Shown here in pieces: positions 1 to 8,089 of a stretch of DNA of 64,000 nt; the stretch's first letter is position 1; each line of letters opens with the position of its first letter. Origin of the DNA: G965197405 sp965197405 (GTDB lineage: Bacteria; Chloroflexota; Dehalococcoidia; Lucifugimonadales; JAGWBF01); the NCBI GenBank assembly GCA_965197405.1, contig OZ240206.1, positions 372,001 to 436,000 on the forward strand, written 5' to 3'. The notes beneath the pieces were generated by a model that did not search any database, was not told the DNA's origin, and was given only the letters and a program-made list of their open reading frames with translations. Made by a program: the position numbers and the translations under genes.

Positions 1-752
1 TGCCGCTCGTCGGCGAGGGTCCGGTTGGTGGGGTCGAAGCCAGTCCAGCCAAGGCCGGGCAGCCTACATTCGACCCAGGCATGGGTGGCCGATTCCGGCG
101 CTTGCTCGCCGGTCTGGCCGGTGACGTGCAGGTAGCCTGAGACGTAGCGGGCAGGCACGCCCCAGGAACGCGCGATGGCAATCATGACATGGGCGTAGTC
201 CTGGCAGACTCCCCGGCCGGACTCCAGGATATGCTCAATGGGGGAGACCGCCGACGTGCTCCCCGGTACGTACCGGAAGCTGTGGTAGAGCGCATCTGAA
301 AGCCTCAGCAGGGCCTGGAGTGGATCGCCTTCCGGCTTGACGCCCAGCCGCTCGACGAAGGCGGCCAGGGCGGACGAGGGCGCAGCCAACGCGCTGGGGC
401 GTGTGAAGTCCCAATGGATGAAGGACTCCTTCCATGAGCGGACCTCTCCCCAAGCGCCGGGGCTCAGAGAATCCGGGAGCGCGGCAGTGGGCGTCCTTTC
501 GACCTCGGAGCGGGCGGTGATCTCCAGCGACTCGTGTTCCCGGTGGATGTTGAGAACGTGTTTCGTGTTGCCGAAAGAGTCCGTCTCGTCGTTCAGGGGG
601 GCCGGGGGGTCTGTGGAAACTTCGAAGTGCAGAAGTCGCTGACCTGGGCCGTCGCGCGGTTTCAGGCAGAGGGACATCACGCAGCGCCGTACCGGCGAGG
701 CGTAAAGGTATCGAGAGACGTGTTCGATTTCGTAGCGGGCCGGACCGACCAC
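1..752 (-). CDS. Transglutaminase-like protease-fold protein (3' end outside window)
   Basis: The reading frame runs from a GTG at 752 off the left edge, so about 250 N-terminal residues are seen. The N-terminal part (RYEIEHVSRYLYASPV) matches the beta-strand domain that precedes the core in bacterial transglutaminase-like proteins. The core triad is visible: Cys near residue 183 (GVCQDYAH), His near 224 (THAWVE) and Asp near 240 (FDPTN). The start lies 4 bases after the stop of the alpha-E gene, so the two are translationally coupled. Genes of this type travel with alpha-E and circularly permuted ATP-grasp genes, and the set has been proposed from comparative genomics to make or process a peptide-like product. 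The substrate is unknown. The family call is firm; the biological role is inference. Confidence 0.9.
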   Translation of the reverse strand, partial: MVGPARYEIEHVSRYLYASPVRRCVMSLCLKPRDGPGQRLLHFEVSTDPPAPLNDETDSFGNTKHVLNIHREHESLEITARSEVERTPTAALPDSLSPGAWGEVRSWKESFIHWDFTRPSALAAPSSALAAFVERLGVKPEGDPLQALLRLSDALYHSFRYVPGSTSAVSPIEHILESGRGVCQDYAHVMIAIARSWGVPARYVSGYLHVTGQTGEQAPESATHAWVECRLPGLGWTGFDPTNRTLADER

Positions 753-756
753 GGTG

Positions 757-1725
757 TCAGCGTACCTGGAAGTCTTCGATGGGGTAATCGAAATAGGCGA
801 CAGTCAGGAGATGGTGGAGTTCCCGGCAATGCTTCCTCACCCGCCGCAGGAGGTCCTCCCGGTCTTCGCCGTCGGGCCAGTCGTAATTGACCAGGGCTCC
901 CAGGCGACCGGCCAGTCGCCGGGCTGCACCGCTGGCATGTGCGTTCGGACCTGGACCGATGGAGGCGAGCTCCGTCGCCACCATGTCGAGGGACCGGCAG
1001 AGAGAGTCGGGTAACAGGGGGTCCGTCGCGAGCAAGTCCAACACATAGGCCGGCTGGACTTCGATGCTGTAGCCGCGATTGTAGGCCTCGAAAGCATGGT
1101 AAACGCGCAACAGGCTTGTCCAGTCCGCGTCGGAGTACTCTTCGGTCAGGGCATCTGCGGCAAGCTGGGCCAAGAACAACGCGGCCGAGAGTTGGGCGCG
1201 CTCTATGAAGCGTCCCAGTTGCATGAAGCCCCAACCTTCGTCGCGGTACATGGTAGCCGCAGCCACGCCCATGAAGGTGTCAATCTCTGCCGCCGTCTCC
1301 GCATAGAAGCTCTCCGGAGAGGTCCTCCAGATGTCCTGGATGCCCAGCCGCTGGATACGCAGGTAGGCCAGGTTCAACCAGGTCCACATCTCGGCGCTGA
1401 TGCGGTGGCGCATCTGCCGGGCGTTCTCGCGTCCAAGTGCGAAGCAACTCCATACCGAATCATGGTTGGAGCGCTCGAAGGTGAGGTCGTCGGCCAGGGT
1501 GTAGGAATCGGCCAGGGTGAAGTCGTCGCTGTCGAGCAACTCGAGGCTGCCCCCGGGAGGCTGCCGGTCCACGCTGCTGTAGATGCGAGACCAGCCGAAA
1601 TGAATCTCCCGGTTCGGACGGTCCACCAGGGCTTCCGTCTGAAATCTCAGCAGACGGCAGAGATGGTCTGCGCGCTCCAGGTAGCGGCCCGTCCAATAGA
1701 GACCCTGTGCACTGCGTGAAAGCAT
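757..1725 (-). CDS. Alpha-E domain protein (DUF403 family)
   Basis: The protein has 322 residues from the ATG at 1725, giving MLSRSAQGLYWTGRYLERAD, the usual N-terminus of alpha-E proteins. An in-frame ATG 21 bases upstream would overlap the ammonium transporter stop and add seven atypical residues, so I prefer the shorter form. The sequence is all-helical in appearance and spans the full family length (about 310-330). No enzymatic motif is known for the family; it is defined by its constant association with circularly permuted ATP-grasp and transglutaminase genes, as here. It starts 4 bases after the amt stop and ends 4 bases before the transglutaminase start, so it sits in the middle of a tightly packed operon. 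Confidence 0.9.
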   Translation of the reverse strand: MLSRSAQGLYWTGRYLERADHLCRLLRFQTEALVDRPNREIHFGWSRIYSSVDRQPPGGSLELLDSDDFTLADSYTLADDLTFERSNHDSVWSCFALGRENARQMRHRISAEMWTWLNLAYLRIQRLGIQDIWRTSPESFYAETAAEIDTFMGVAAATMYRDEGWGFMQLGRFIERAQLSAALFLAQLAADALTEEYSDADWTSLLRVYHAFEAYNRGYSIEVQPAYVLDLLATDPLLPDSLCRSLDMVATELASIGPGPNAHASGAARRLAGRLGALVNYDWPDGEDREDLLRRVRKHCRELHHLLTVAYFDYPIEDFQVR

Positions 1726-1729
1726 GATG

Positions 1730-3121
1730 TTAATCTTCTTCGTCAAATTCTTCGGGCATAATCACAAATTCGGGATAAGCTTCGATACGCAACTCCCCAA
1801 CGTCCTGGCCCAAGCGTTCTACGTTGCGCGACACCCGTAAGCCCAGCGTCTTGTTCAGCGCCTGCCATACCAGCCAGGAGGTCCCGAAAGCGAACGCTCC
1901 GATTGATGCCACGCCGGCCAGCTGGATGTGAAATTGGCCGCCCGCGGCGATGCAGACCGCCAGGGTCCCCCAGATTCCGGCGAACAGGTGAGCGGGGATG
2001 GCGCCGACCACGTCGTCCAGCTTGATCTTCTCCAGGAACTTTAGTCCCGCGGTGCACAGGAGACCGCCCACCGCTCCAATGACGATAGCCCAATAATGGT
2101 CTACGATGTCAGGGCCGGCTGTGATTGATACCAGCCCGGCGATCGCCCCGTTCAGTCCGGCGAATAGGTCCATTCGACCCAGGAGGGGACGCGAGATTGC
2201 GAGGGCGGTTATGACGCCGGCGGCTGCCGCCAGGTTGGTGTTGACCAGTACGTGGCTCATCGCTACCGCGTCGGCTGCACTTCCCAGCGCCAGCTGCGAC
2301 CCGCCGTTGAAGCCGAACCAGCCCAACCAAAGAATGAAGACGCCGAGGGTCACCACCAGGACGTTCGACGGGGGTGTTGGCCTGACACTGCCGTCGCGCC
2401 GGTATTTGCCCAGCCTGGGCCCGACGACCAGCAGGCCCGCGATCGCCGCCCAGCCACCGGTGCTATGCACGATAGTCGAGCCGGCGAAGTCCTGGAACCC
2501 CAATTCAGTGAGCCACCCACCTCCCCATGTCCATGCGCCCACGATAGGGTAGATGAGAGCGGTCAGCATCAGCGTAAAGATAAAGAATGACCACAGCTTG
2601 ACCCGTTCGGCTATTGCGCCGGACACTATGGAGGCGGTGGTCGCGACGAAGACCATCTGGAAAAACCAGTCCGACATGGTGGAGTAGCCGCCCTTGACCA
2701 CATCGGCCACTGCGTCCCCCTGTCCACCCACCAGGGCAACCTCCTCGGGTGACGGTCCACGGAAGGGCTGGAACGAGCCGATCACATGCCAAACGTCGGT
2801 ATACATGAGGTTGTAGCCGATGAGGAAATAGGCAAGCCCTGCAATCGAATAGAGGCCGATGTTCTTCAGGCAGATCATGGAGGCGTTCTTGGTGCGCACT
2901 GCGCCGGACTCGAGCATCGTGAACCCGGCGCACATCCACATCACCAGCGCACCCCAGACGAGGAACATGAAAGTGTTGAGGACAAACGCGGTCTCCCCGT
3001 CAACTCCCGCCGCGTGCGCCACGGCCGGCCGGGCAAACAAGAAAGCGAGGGCCATGACTCCCGTTATCGTCAGGATGGTGGGGAGCCGGCTGCGCGAGAG
3101 CACGTTAGTGAATGTTTTCAA
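1730..3121 (-). CDS. amt: Ammonium transporter (Amt/MEP/Rh family)
   Basis: This is a 463-residue polytopic membrane protein that conducts ammonium/ammonia. It begins with a signal-peptide-like segment (residues 12-38) followed by the Amt helices. Hallmarks are the N-terminal helix with FTMLESGAVR near 67-76, and the twin pore histidines at about 219 (STIVHSTGGW) and 378 (AIPAHLFAGIWGTLA). The start is a TTG at 3121 with AGGAG 11 bases upstream; no ATG is available in frame. No glnK/PII gene lies beside it, although that is the usual partner. Instead it is embedded between the ATP-grasp gene (211-bp gap) and the alpha-E gene (4-bp gap). A TTGACA hexamer occurs upstream but I see no convincing -10, so I do not call a separate promoter. 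Confidence 0.95.
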   Translation of the reverse strand: MKTFTNVLSRSRLPTILTITGVMALAFLFARPAVAHAAGVDGETAFVLNTFMFLVWGALVMWMCAGFTMLESGAVRTKNASMICLKNIGLYSIAGLAYFLIGYNLMYTDVWHVIGSFQPFRGPSPEEVALVGGQGDAVADVVKGGYSTMSDWFFQMVFVATTASIVSGAIAERVKLWSFFIFTLMLTALIYPIVGAWTWGGGWLTELGFQDFAGSTIVHSTGGWAAIAGLLVVGPRLGKYRRDGSVRPTPPSNVLVVTLGVFILWLGWFGFNGGSQLALGSAADAVAMSHVLVNTNLAAAAGVITALAISRPLLGRMDLFAGLNGAIAGLVSITAGPDIVDHYWAIVIGAVGGLLCTAGLKFLEKIKLDDVVGAIPAHLFAGIWGTLAVCIAAGGQFHIQLAGVASIGAFAFGTSWLVWQALNKTLGLRVSRNVERLGQDVGELRIEAYPEFVIMPEEFDEED

Positions 3122-3332
3122 AAAGCCACACGCTCCTATGCTGGCCGTCTAACAGGGTTCGAAGCCTTTGTTTATCAGTGGACCAACCTCACCACCATAG
3201 CTGATGTGTCAAACTGCTCCGCCGGCCTCCTCTCAAGTGCTGGCGCAGGTAGAGACAGTCGGTGGGGGCACAGCAGGTCATGGGGATAGGTGCGGCCCAT
3301 GCGGCCCGTAGCGTCGTGCATTGGCATTCAGG

Positions 3333-4793
3333 TCAGTCTTCGAGTACCCAAAGGTCTTTGCCGCCCCCACCCTGGCTGGAATTCACCACCAGGCTGCCCC
3401 GGCGCAGGGCGACGCGGCAGAAGGCCCCGGGCACGATGCGGGTCTCGCGGCCGTGAAGCACAAAGGGGCGCAGGTCCACATGACGCGGTTCGAACTGGCC
3501 GTCAATCAGGCAGGCCGCGCGCGAGAGGGCAAGCACCGGCTGCGAGACGAAGTCCGCCGGGTCAGCGCGCACCTGCTTGGCGTACTCCTCACGTTCCTCG
3601 GCTGTTGCGTGGGGGCCTATCAGCATACCGTAGCCCCCGGCCCCTCCCACGCGTTTGACCACCAGGTTCTCCAGGTTGTCGAGGGTGTACTCGAGGTCTT
3701 CGGGCCTGCGGCAGAGGTATGTTTCGACATTGGCCAGGATTGGCTCATCGTTCAGGTAATAGCGTATCATGTCAGGCACATAGGCGTAGACGCTCTTGTC
3801 GTCGGCGACGCCTGTCCCGGGCGCGTTCACGAGAGCTATGTTTCCGAGCTTGTAGGCGTGCAGCAGCCCAGGCACGCCGAGAAAAGAGTCCGGGCGGAAG
3901 ACCAGCGGGTCGAGGAAGTCGTCGTCCACTCGCCGGTAGAGTACGTCGACGCGCTGCAAGCCTGCGGTGGTGCGCATGTACACGAAGCCGTCGCTGACCA
4001 GCAGGTCCCGGCCCTCGACAAGCTCCGCGCCAAGCTCGTGGGCCAGAAACATGTGCTCGTAGAAGGCGGAGTTGTAAACTCCAGGCGTCAGCAGCGCGAC
4101 GGAAGGGTCTGAGCGCCCGCCCGGAGCCAGCTCCCGCAGGGTCGTCAGCAACATGCTCCCGTAGTGCTCCACCTCCTGCACCCTGGAGCTTCGATACAGG
4201 CGGCGCAGGCTCGCCTTGGCTACCTTCCGGTTAGCGAGCATATAGGACACCCCCGAAGGGACGCGCAGGTTGTCCTCCAGCACCCGGAAGCCGTCGTTGG
4301 TGCGCACCAGATCGGTGCCGCAGATGGCGACCCAGGTCCCGTGGGGCGCGGAGAAGCCGCGCATCTCGGTGCGGTACTGGGGACAGCCGCGCACCACATC
4401 AACGGGAATCACGCCGTCACGGACGATGCTGGGCACTCCGTCGGGGTCTTCGCTGGGGGGCTTCCCGTACACGTCCTCCAGGAAGCGGTTCAGGGCCTTG
4501 AGGCGTTGGGTCAGCCCCGCCTCGAGATGCCTCCACTCGGCGCCCGAGAGCACCCGGGGCAGACAGTCCATAGGGATGATGCGCTCGTCGGCTTCGTCGT
4601 CCCCATAAACCGTAAAGGTGATTCCCTCGTTCGAGAACGAACGCGTGACCCGCTCCTGGATGCTGACAAGCTCCTCCTGGGAGAGCCGGGTCAGGGTCTC
4701 GTAAAGCTGCCGGCAATGCTCCCGGGGGGCGCCGTCCGGCAGGAACATCTCGTCGTAGATGGACGGGTCGAGATCGTAAGTATCAAAATTCAC
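3333..4793 (-). CDS. Circularly permuted ATP-grasp protein
   Basis: The product has 486 residues, full length for circularly permuted type 2 ATP-grasp proteins (DUF404/407 type). Typical segments are visible: EGITFTVYGDDE near the N-terminus, the RVPSGVSYMLANR block in the centre, and the nucleotide-binding VVKRVGGAGGYGMLIGP followed by FVLHGRETRIVPGAFCRVAL near the C-terminus. ATP-grasp enzymes ligate a carboxylate to an amine, and this permuted group has been predicted to form amide or peptide bonds on an unknown substrate. Translation starts at a GTG. A sigma-70-like promoter lies just upstream, making this the first gene of the ATP-grasp, amt, alpha-E, transglutaminase series. Confidence 0.93.
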   Translation of the reverse strand: MNFDTYDLDPSIYDEMFLPDGAPREHCRQLYETLTRLSQEELVSIQERVTRSFSNEGITFTVYGDDEADERIIPMDCLPRVLSGAEWRHLEAGLTQRLKALNRFLEDVYGKPPSEDPDGVPSIVRDGVIPVDVVRGCPQYRTEMRGFSAPHGTWVAICGTDLVRTNDGFRVLEDNLRVPSGVSYMLANRKVAKASLRRLYRSSRVQEVEHYGSMLLTTLRELAPGGRSDPSVALLTPGVYNSAFYEHMFLAHELGAELVEGRDLLVSDGFVYMRTTAGLQRVDVLYRRVDDDFLDPLVFRPDSFLGVPGLLHAYKLGNIALVNAPGTGVADDKSVYAYVPDMIRYYLNDEPILANVETYLCRRPEDLEYTLDNLENLVVKRVGGAGGYGMLIGPHATAEEREEYAKQVRADPADFVSQPVLALSRAACLIDGQFEPRHVDLRPFVLHGRETRIVPGAFCRVALRRGSLVVNSSQGGGGKDLWVLED

Positions 4794-4833
4794 GACAAAA
4801 GCTCATAATCTAAAGGCTGTTCAGCTTGCCTAG

Positions 4834-4862
4834 AATATACCGGAAAGCCGGGGCAACTTCAA
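4834..4862 (-). promoter_or_regulatory. Sigma-70-type promoter of the ATP-grasp operon
   Basis: Read on the minus strand, TTGAAG (4857-4862) and TATATT (4834-4839) are separated by exactly 17 bases. The pair lies 40 bases upstream of the ATP-grasp GTG and just beyond the 3' end of the OsmC gene, the right place to drive the operon. This is a match to consensus only; no transcript data are available. Confidence 0.55.
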
Positions 4863-4867
4863 GGGCC

Positions 4868-5311
4868 TTAGAGCGCTACCACCTCTACAGTGGTCTTGGG
4901 GGTCGCCACGGCGACCGAACCGTAGAGGGGTCAACGCCGTTTGTAGATGCCCACCAGCTCCTGCGCCTGGTCGTCGTCAAGCCCCGTAAGCTCGAAACGC
5001 AGGTGAACGGCGTCGTACACAGACAGGTTCTCATGGATAGGGGCAGCCTCGGTGTCCCGGGTCCCCTCCACCGTAACGTCGGTCCACCCAAGGGGCATCT
5101 GGGACTCTCTGGCCAGCCTCTCAAGCATGTTGACGGCGCAGGCCGTGATGCCCGATAGGAATGCCTCCCCTGCGCCCAGCTCTTCGCCCGGCCCCCCGTT
5201 GGAGGCGTAGTCGTCCACGACGAAGTGATGATTGCGAGCGTTGCACAGCGCCCTTCCCCGCGTTCCACTGCTATAAGACCTCACCTTGGTTATCACGAAC
5301 CGCTCTTGCAT
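4868..5311 (-). CDS. OsmC-family protein, predicted selenoprotein (UGA-encoded Sec at residue 127)
   Basis: OsmC/Ohr-type proteins reduce peroxides with two redox residues, one in the long helix and one near the C-terminus. Here the helix cysteine is C58 (SGITACAVNML). The frame meets a TGA at 4931-4933 after KRR, exactly where the family has the second Cys (consensus C-P-V/L). Reading through gives 20 more residues (PLYGSVAVATPKTTVEVVAL) up to a TAA at 4868-4870, for a total of 147 residues, the usual family size. Stopping at the TGA gives 126 residues and loses the active site. A hairpin with SECIS geometry follows the TGA at once. OsmC-like selenoproteins have, to my recollection, been reported from marine metagenomes. 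A conventional annotation would truncate this gene at 4931. Confidence 0.82.
4882..4928 (-). promoter_or_regulatory. Bacterial SECIS-like hairpin after the OsmC UGA
   Basis: On the minus strand the bases just after the UGA fold into a two-part hairpin. The outer stem pairs CCUCUAC (4922-4928) with GUAGAGG (4882-4888). The inner stem pairs GGUCGC (4911-4916) with GCGACC (4901-4906) around a CGUG loop (4907-4910), and a GGUU/GACC helix can form between them. The apical loop begins 20 bases after the UGA and has G at its second position, as expected for SelB-binding bacterial SECIS elements. There is no T-tract, so it is not a terminator. Confidence 0.7.
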
Positions 5312-5439
5312 GTCACACCTCCTGACCTCTCCTATTACCTTACTATCTTCCAGGTGATTCTATCATCCCGCGCAGGCGGGTGCCGGTGAGGCCATGCTCC
5401 GGCTCAGGGAGCGATGTCCTTTATCTTCCCAAGAAGCGC

Positions 5440-6321
5440 CTAAGAAGCGGGCTGGGCCACGGCGGCGAAGCGCGCATCCAGCGCAAGCATCTCCGACAAA
5501 CCCAGCGTCTCAAAGAACTCCACCGGGCTTGCCATGTTGTCCAGGAGCCGCTCCGTAGTCCCTTTGTCTTTGATCTCCCCCAGGATTTCGGAGACCAGCC
5601 TGCATACGGTGAACATGATGCTGCCCGGGAAGATGACTATCTTGAATCCCAGCCGCTCCAACTCCGGAGTGGGAATCAAGGGCGACTTGCCCTTCTCTAC
5701 GAAGTTGTACAGGAGGGGGACGTCAAAGGCGCGCGTCACCAGATCTATATCCTCTTCGGTCCGCAACGCCTCTATGAACAGCGCGTCGGCGCCGGCTTTC
5801 ACGTACTCCTCGCACCTTCTCAGGGTATCATCCATCCCGGTGACCGCCAGGGCATCGGTGCGAACGATAATCACAAAGTCATCGTCAGTTCGGGCTTCCA
5901 CCGCAGCGCGAATTTTCAGCGCCATCTCCTCCGTTCCAATGACCTCTTTATCGTCCAGGTGGCCACAGCGTTTGGGCACGTCCTGGTCCTCGATGTGAAT
6001 GGCCGCAACTCCGGCCCTCTCGTACTGCTGCACGGTGCGATGGACGTTGAGGATTCCCCCGTAGCCGGTGTCCGCATCGGCTATGACTGGCACGTCCACC
6101 GTGGCGGCGATGTTGGCGGCGTTGGCGACCATCTCCGTCATGGTGGTCATTCCCAGGTCCGGCTTGCCGACGCTGGCCGCGGAGGTCCCTGCCCCCGTCA
6201 TGTAGACCGCCGGGAATCCCTCCCGCTCGATGATTTTCGCCGTCAAGCAATCGTAGGCCCCCGGCGCGGCGATAATTCCCGGTTCCCGGAGCAGCTGGCG
6301 CAATCTCGTGGTCGGCTTCAT
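5440..6321 (-). CDS. Isocitrate lyase/PEP mutase family enzyme
   Basis: The product is a 293-residue TIM-barrel protein of the isocitrate lyase/phosphoenolpyruvate mutase superfamily, which cleaves or forms C-C or P-C bonds next to a carboxylate with Mg2+. Seen are the N-terminal PGAYDCLTAKIIE, the metal-binding ADADTGYGG, the EDQ segment, and the catalytic loop KRCGH, in which Cys favours lyase-type chemistry (2-methylisocitrate lyase or an oxaloacetate hydrolase/decarboxylase-like activity) over PEP mutase. Start ATG with AAGGAGG 6 bases upstream. It is a single gene between the OsmC and metallo-hydrolase genes, with no methylcitrate-cycle genes directly adjacent. The exact substrate cannot be fixed from sequence. 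Confidence 0.88.
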   Translation of the reverse strand: MKPTTRLRQLLREPGIIAAPGAYDCLTAKIIEREGFPAVYMTGAGTSAASVGKPDLGMTTMTEMVANAANIAATVDVPVIADADTGYGGILNVHRTVQQYERAGVAAIHIEDQDVPKRCGHLDDKEVIGTEEMALKIRAAVEARTDDDFVIIVRTDALAVTGMDDTLRRCEEYVKAGADALFIEALRTEEDIDLVTRAFDVPLLYNFVEKGKSPLIPTPELERLGFKIVIFPGSIMFTVCRLVSEILGEIKDKGTTERLLDNMASPVEFFETLGLSEMLALDARFAAVAQPAS

Positions 6322-6376
6322 GTGGCCCTCCTTAGCAATGAGTCTTCAAGTCTTCTATCTATCTTTCTATCTTTGC

Positions 6377-7489
6377 CTACAGACCGTCAATGAAGCTTGC
6401 AAAATGCTCGGTGCCATTCCACCGGACCATCCTGCCATTGACCTTGCCCAGTGGCGCTTCGTTCTCTCCCATTATCTCCACGTCGCCGGCCACCTGCAAT
6501 AGCTCTACGTGGCTCATCACCTCTGTGAAGGCCATGTAGTAGTTGCGGCCATCCAGGCGATGGCTGGGGAAGTGCTTCCTGGTCATGCTCCCCAGGTCCA
6601 GAGAGCCACGTCTGAGAAGGTCTATGAGGGCGTGGCACCGGTCCCGGTGGTGCTCGACAATCTCATGGGCCCTTTGCAGACCTATAAAGTTGAACTTCCC
6701 CGCATGAAATGCTCGGTGGGCTGGCATCACGTTAATATCGTCCCCCAGGGTCGAGACTCGCTTCAGGGACCGCAGGTATGTCTCGAGGCCGTAATAAGAG
6801 TTGCTCCCCTGATACCCTGCGGGGAGCATGTGCCGGAACCTCTCATAGCTGAGGCTGAGACTGGGGTGTGGGGTAATCTGGGGCAGGATATGGTCTCCGG
6901 AGAAGAGGACTCTGTGGAAAAGAATGCACAGCTCGTCGGGCGAATGTCCCGGCGTATAGAAGAAGGTGAGGTCATCGGAGGTGAGTCCATCGGTGACAAC
7001 GTGGGTCACTTTCAAGGTGCGGCCCAACTCCTCGTGCTCCTTTATGCGCTTCACAAAACCCTCATCCCCCATCGAGGGAAACCCGTTGAAACGCTGGCGG
7101 AACTCAGACTCTATCTCCCAGCGTCCCACTCCCACCAGCTTGCTGTAGACCTCGTGGGCCCATAGCTCGGCCTCGCTGTTGGCTGCCACATGGGAGCAGT
7201 TCCCGTCGTGGTCCATATGCCCGTGGGTGACGAGGACGCGACCGACGTCGCCAAGGGAGTACCCAATCGTCTCCAGACCCTCTTCCAGATACCGGGCGCT
7301 GCCGTTGGCCCCCGTATCCACCAGGGTCAGCTTGTCTCCATCCATCACGTAGGCCCACGTCGGGCCCAGGGGCGTTTCCCAGGGCTGGGGCACGCCAATC
7401 CCGTAGATAACCATGCCATCGGGGAAAGTGTACTTGGCCACCATCCCGTTCCCGGAATCATCGCCCGCCCTTATGGTCTCTGTCTCCAT
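6377..7489 (-). CDS. MBL-fold metallo-hydrolase
   Basis: The product has 370 residues with a metallo-beta-lactamase fold. The zinc-binding signature THGHMDHDG lies near residue 89, preceded by a DTGANG strand. Further metal ligands are likely in the FYTPGHSPDE segment near 187 and the FSGDHILP segment near 203. The C-terminal extension (about 230-370) resembles the helical domain of LACTB2-like or glyoxalase II-like hydrolases. It probably hydrolyses a thioester or phosphodiester; the substrate is unknown. It lies 55 bases upstream of the isocitrate-lyase-family gene on the same strand and may be co-transcribed with it. Confidence 0.88.
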   Translation of the reverse strand: METETIRAGDDSGNGMVAKYTFPDGMVIYGIGVPQPWETPLGPTWAYVMDGDKLTLVDTGANGSARYLEEGLETIGYSLGDVGRVLVTHGHMDHDGNCSHVAANSEAELWAHEVYSKLVGVGRWEIESEFRQRFNGFPSMGDEGFVKRIKEHEELGRTLKVTHVVTDGLTSDDLTFFYTPGHSPDELCILFHRVLFSGDHILPQITPHPSLSLSYERFRHMLPAGYQGSNSYYGLETYLRSLKRVSTLGDDINVMPAHRAFHAGKFNFIGLQRAHEIVEHHRDRCHALIDLLRRGSLDLGSMTRKHFPSHRLDGRNYYMAFTEVMSHVELLQVAGDVEIMGENEAPLGKVNGRMVRWNGTEHFASFIDGL

Positions 7490-7539
7490 GAAGCCTTCCT
7501 AATCAGAGAATTCAGATGACGCCCCGTATACCCCCAAGG

Positions 7540-7711
7540 CCTTTCAATTGTCACCCCCTGTTCAAGCCAGGGGCAGGCTCCGAGCGGAGCGAGGGGTCTA
7601 ATGTCCTTGCCTTCTTAGACGTGCTGCTATCCAAGCATTTTAGATTCCTCGCTGCGCTCGGAATGACACGCGGCGGGGACCTGTATTCACCTGGCGTCGA
7701 GAATTGAAAGA
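7540..7711. repeat. Interspersed inverted repeat, family A, copy 1
   Basis: The outer ends pair (CTTTCAATT at 7541-7549 with AATTGAAAG at 7702-7710). Inside, GAGCGGAGCGAGGGGTCT and AGATTCCTCGCTGCGCTCGG form the imperfect inverted arms typical of the family. Related copies lie near 11742, 22776, 29935, 33932 and 55673. It is non-coding; the short open frames crossing it are by-products of the palindrome. Confidence 0.75.
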
Positions 7712-7833
7712 CCCTGGTATACCCCGGCCTTTGTGGCATTAGTATTGGACGGGAAAATCCGGTCATTGTCAAGAGCGCCTGCGACGCCAGAGCCCGGAGC
7801 CGTGCGTGATGTCCTACACAAAGATAACCCCTT

Positions 7834-7924
7834 CTCCGTCACTCCTGCAAAAGCAGGAGTCCATAGGCGGCGGATTCCCGCTCCCCGTTTTCACGGGGAC
7901 AAGCTTCGCGAGAATGACGGGGAG
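7834..7924. repeat. Interspersed inverted repeat, family B, copy 1
   Basis: The segment has REP-like hairpins: ACTCCTGCAAAAGCAGGAGT and CCCCGTTTTCACGGGG, ending in GAATGACGGGG. It resembles the copies at 35914 and 43412 built around CCCGCTTTCGCGGG. It fills the gap before the protoglobin gene, and I see no gene in 7712-8089. Confidence 0.6.
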
Positions 7925-8089
7925 AAGAGCTGAAAGGCCGTGCGACGCCGCCCCCAGGGCAGTCTTGACACTCCGTCCGCTCGCAGGCTACCATCTTGAC
8001 CAGATGGACGCCGCGCACGTGGTCCCCCCCGCGGACAGACCTCGCCGCCGGCCCACCCAAAAGCCCAGGCTGAAGCTCAGGAGGTCGTT

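Noticed and set aside
3150..3180. T-loop-like GGGTTCGAAGCC, considered as a tRNA end
   Set aside because: No acceptor stem, anticodon arm or D arm can be drawn around it, and there is no CCA-proximal pairing.
4882..4928. SECIS hairpin considered as an intrinsic terminator of the OsmC gene
   Set aside because: No T-tract follows, the frame continues through it with family-like residues, and its position right after the UGA fits SECIS better.
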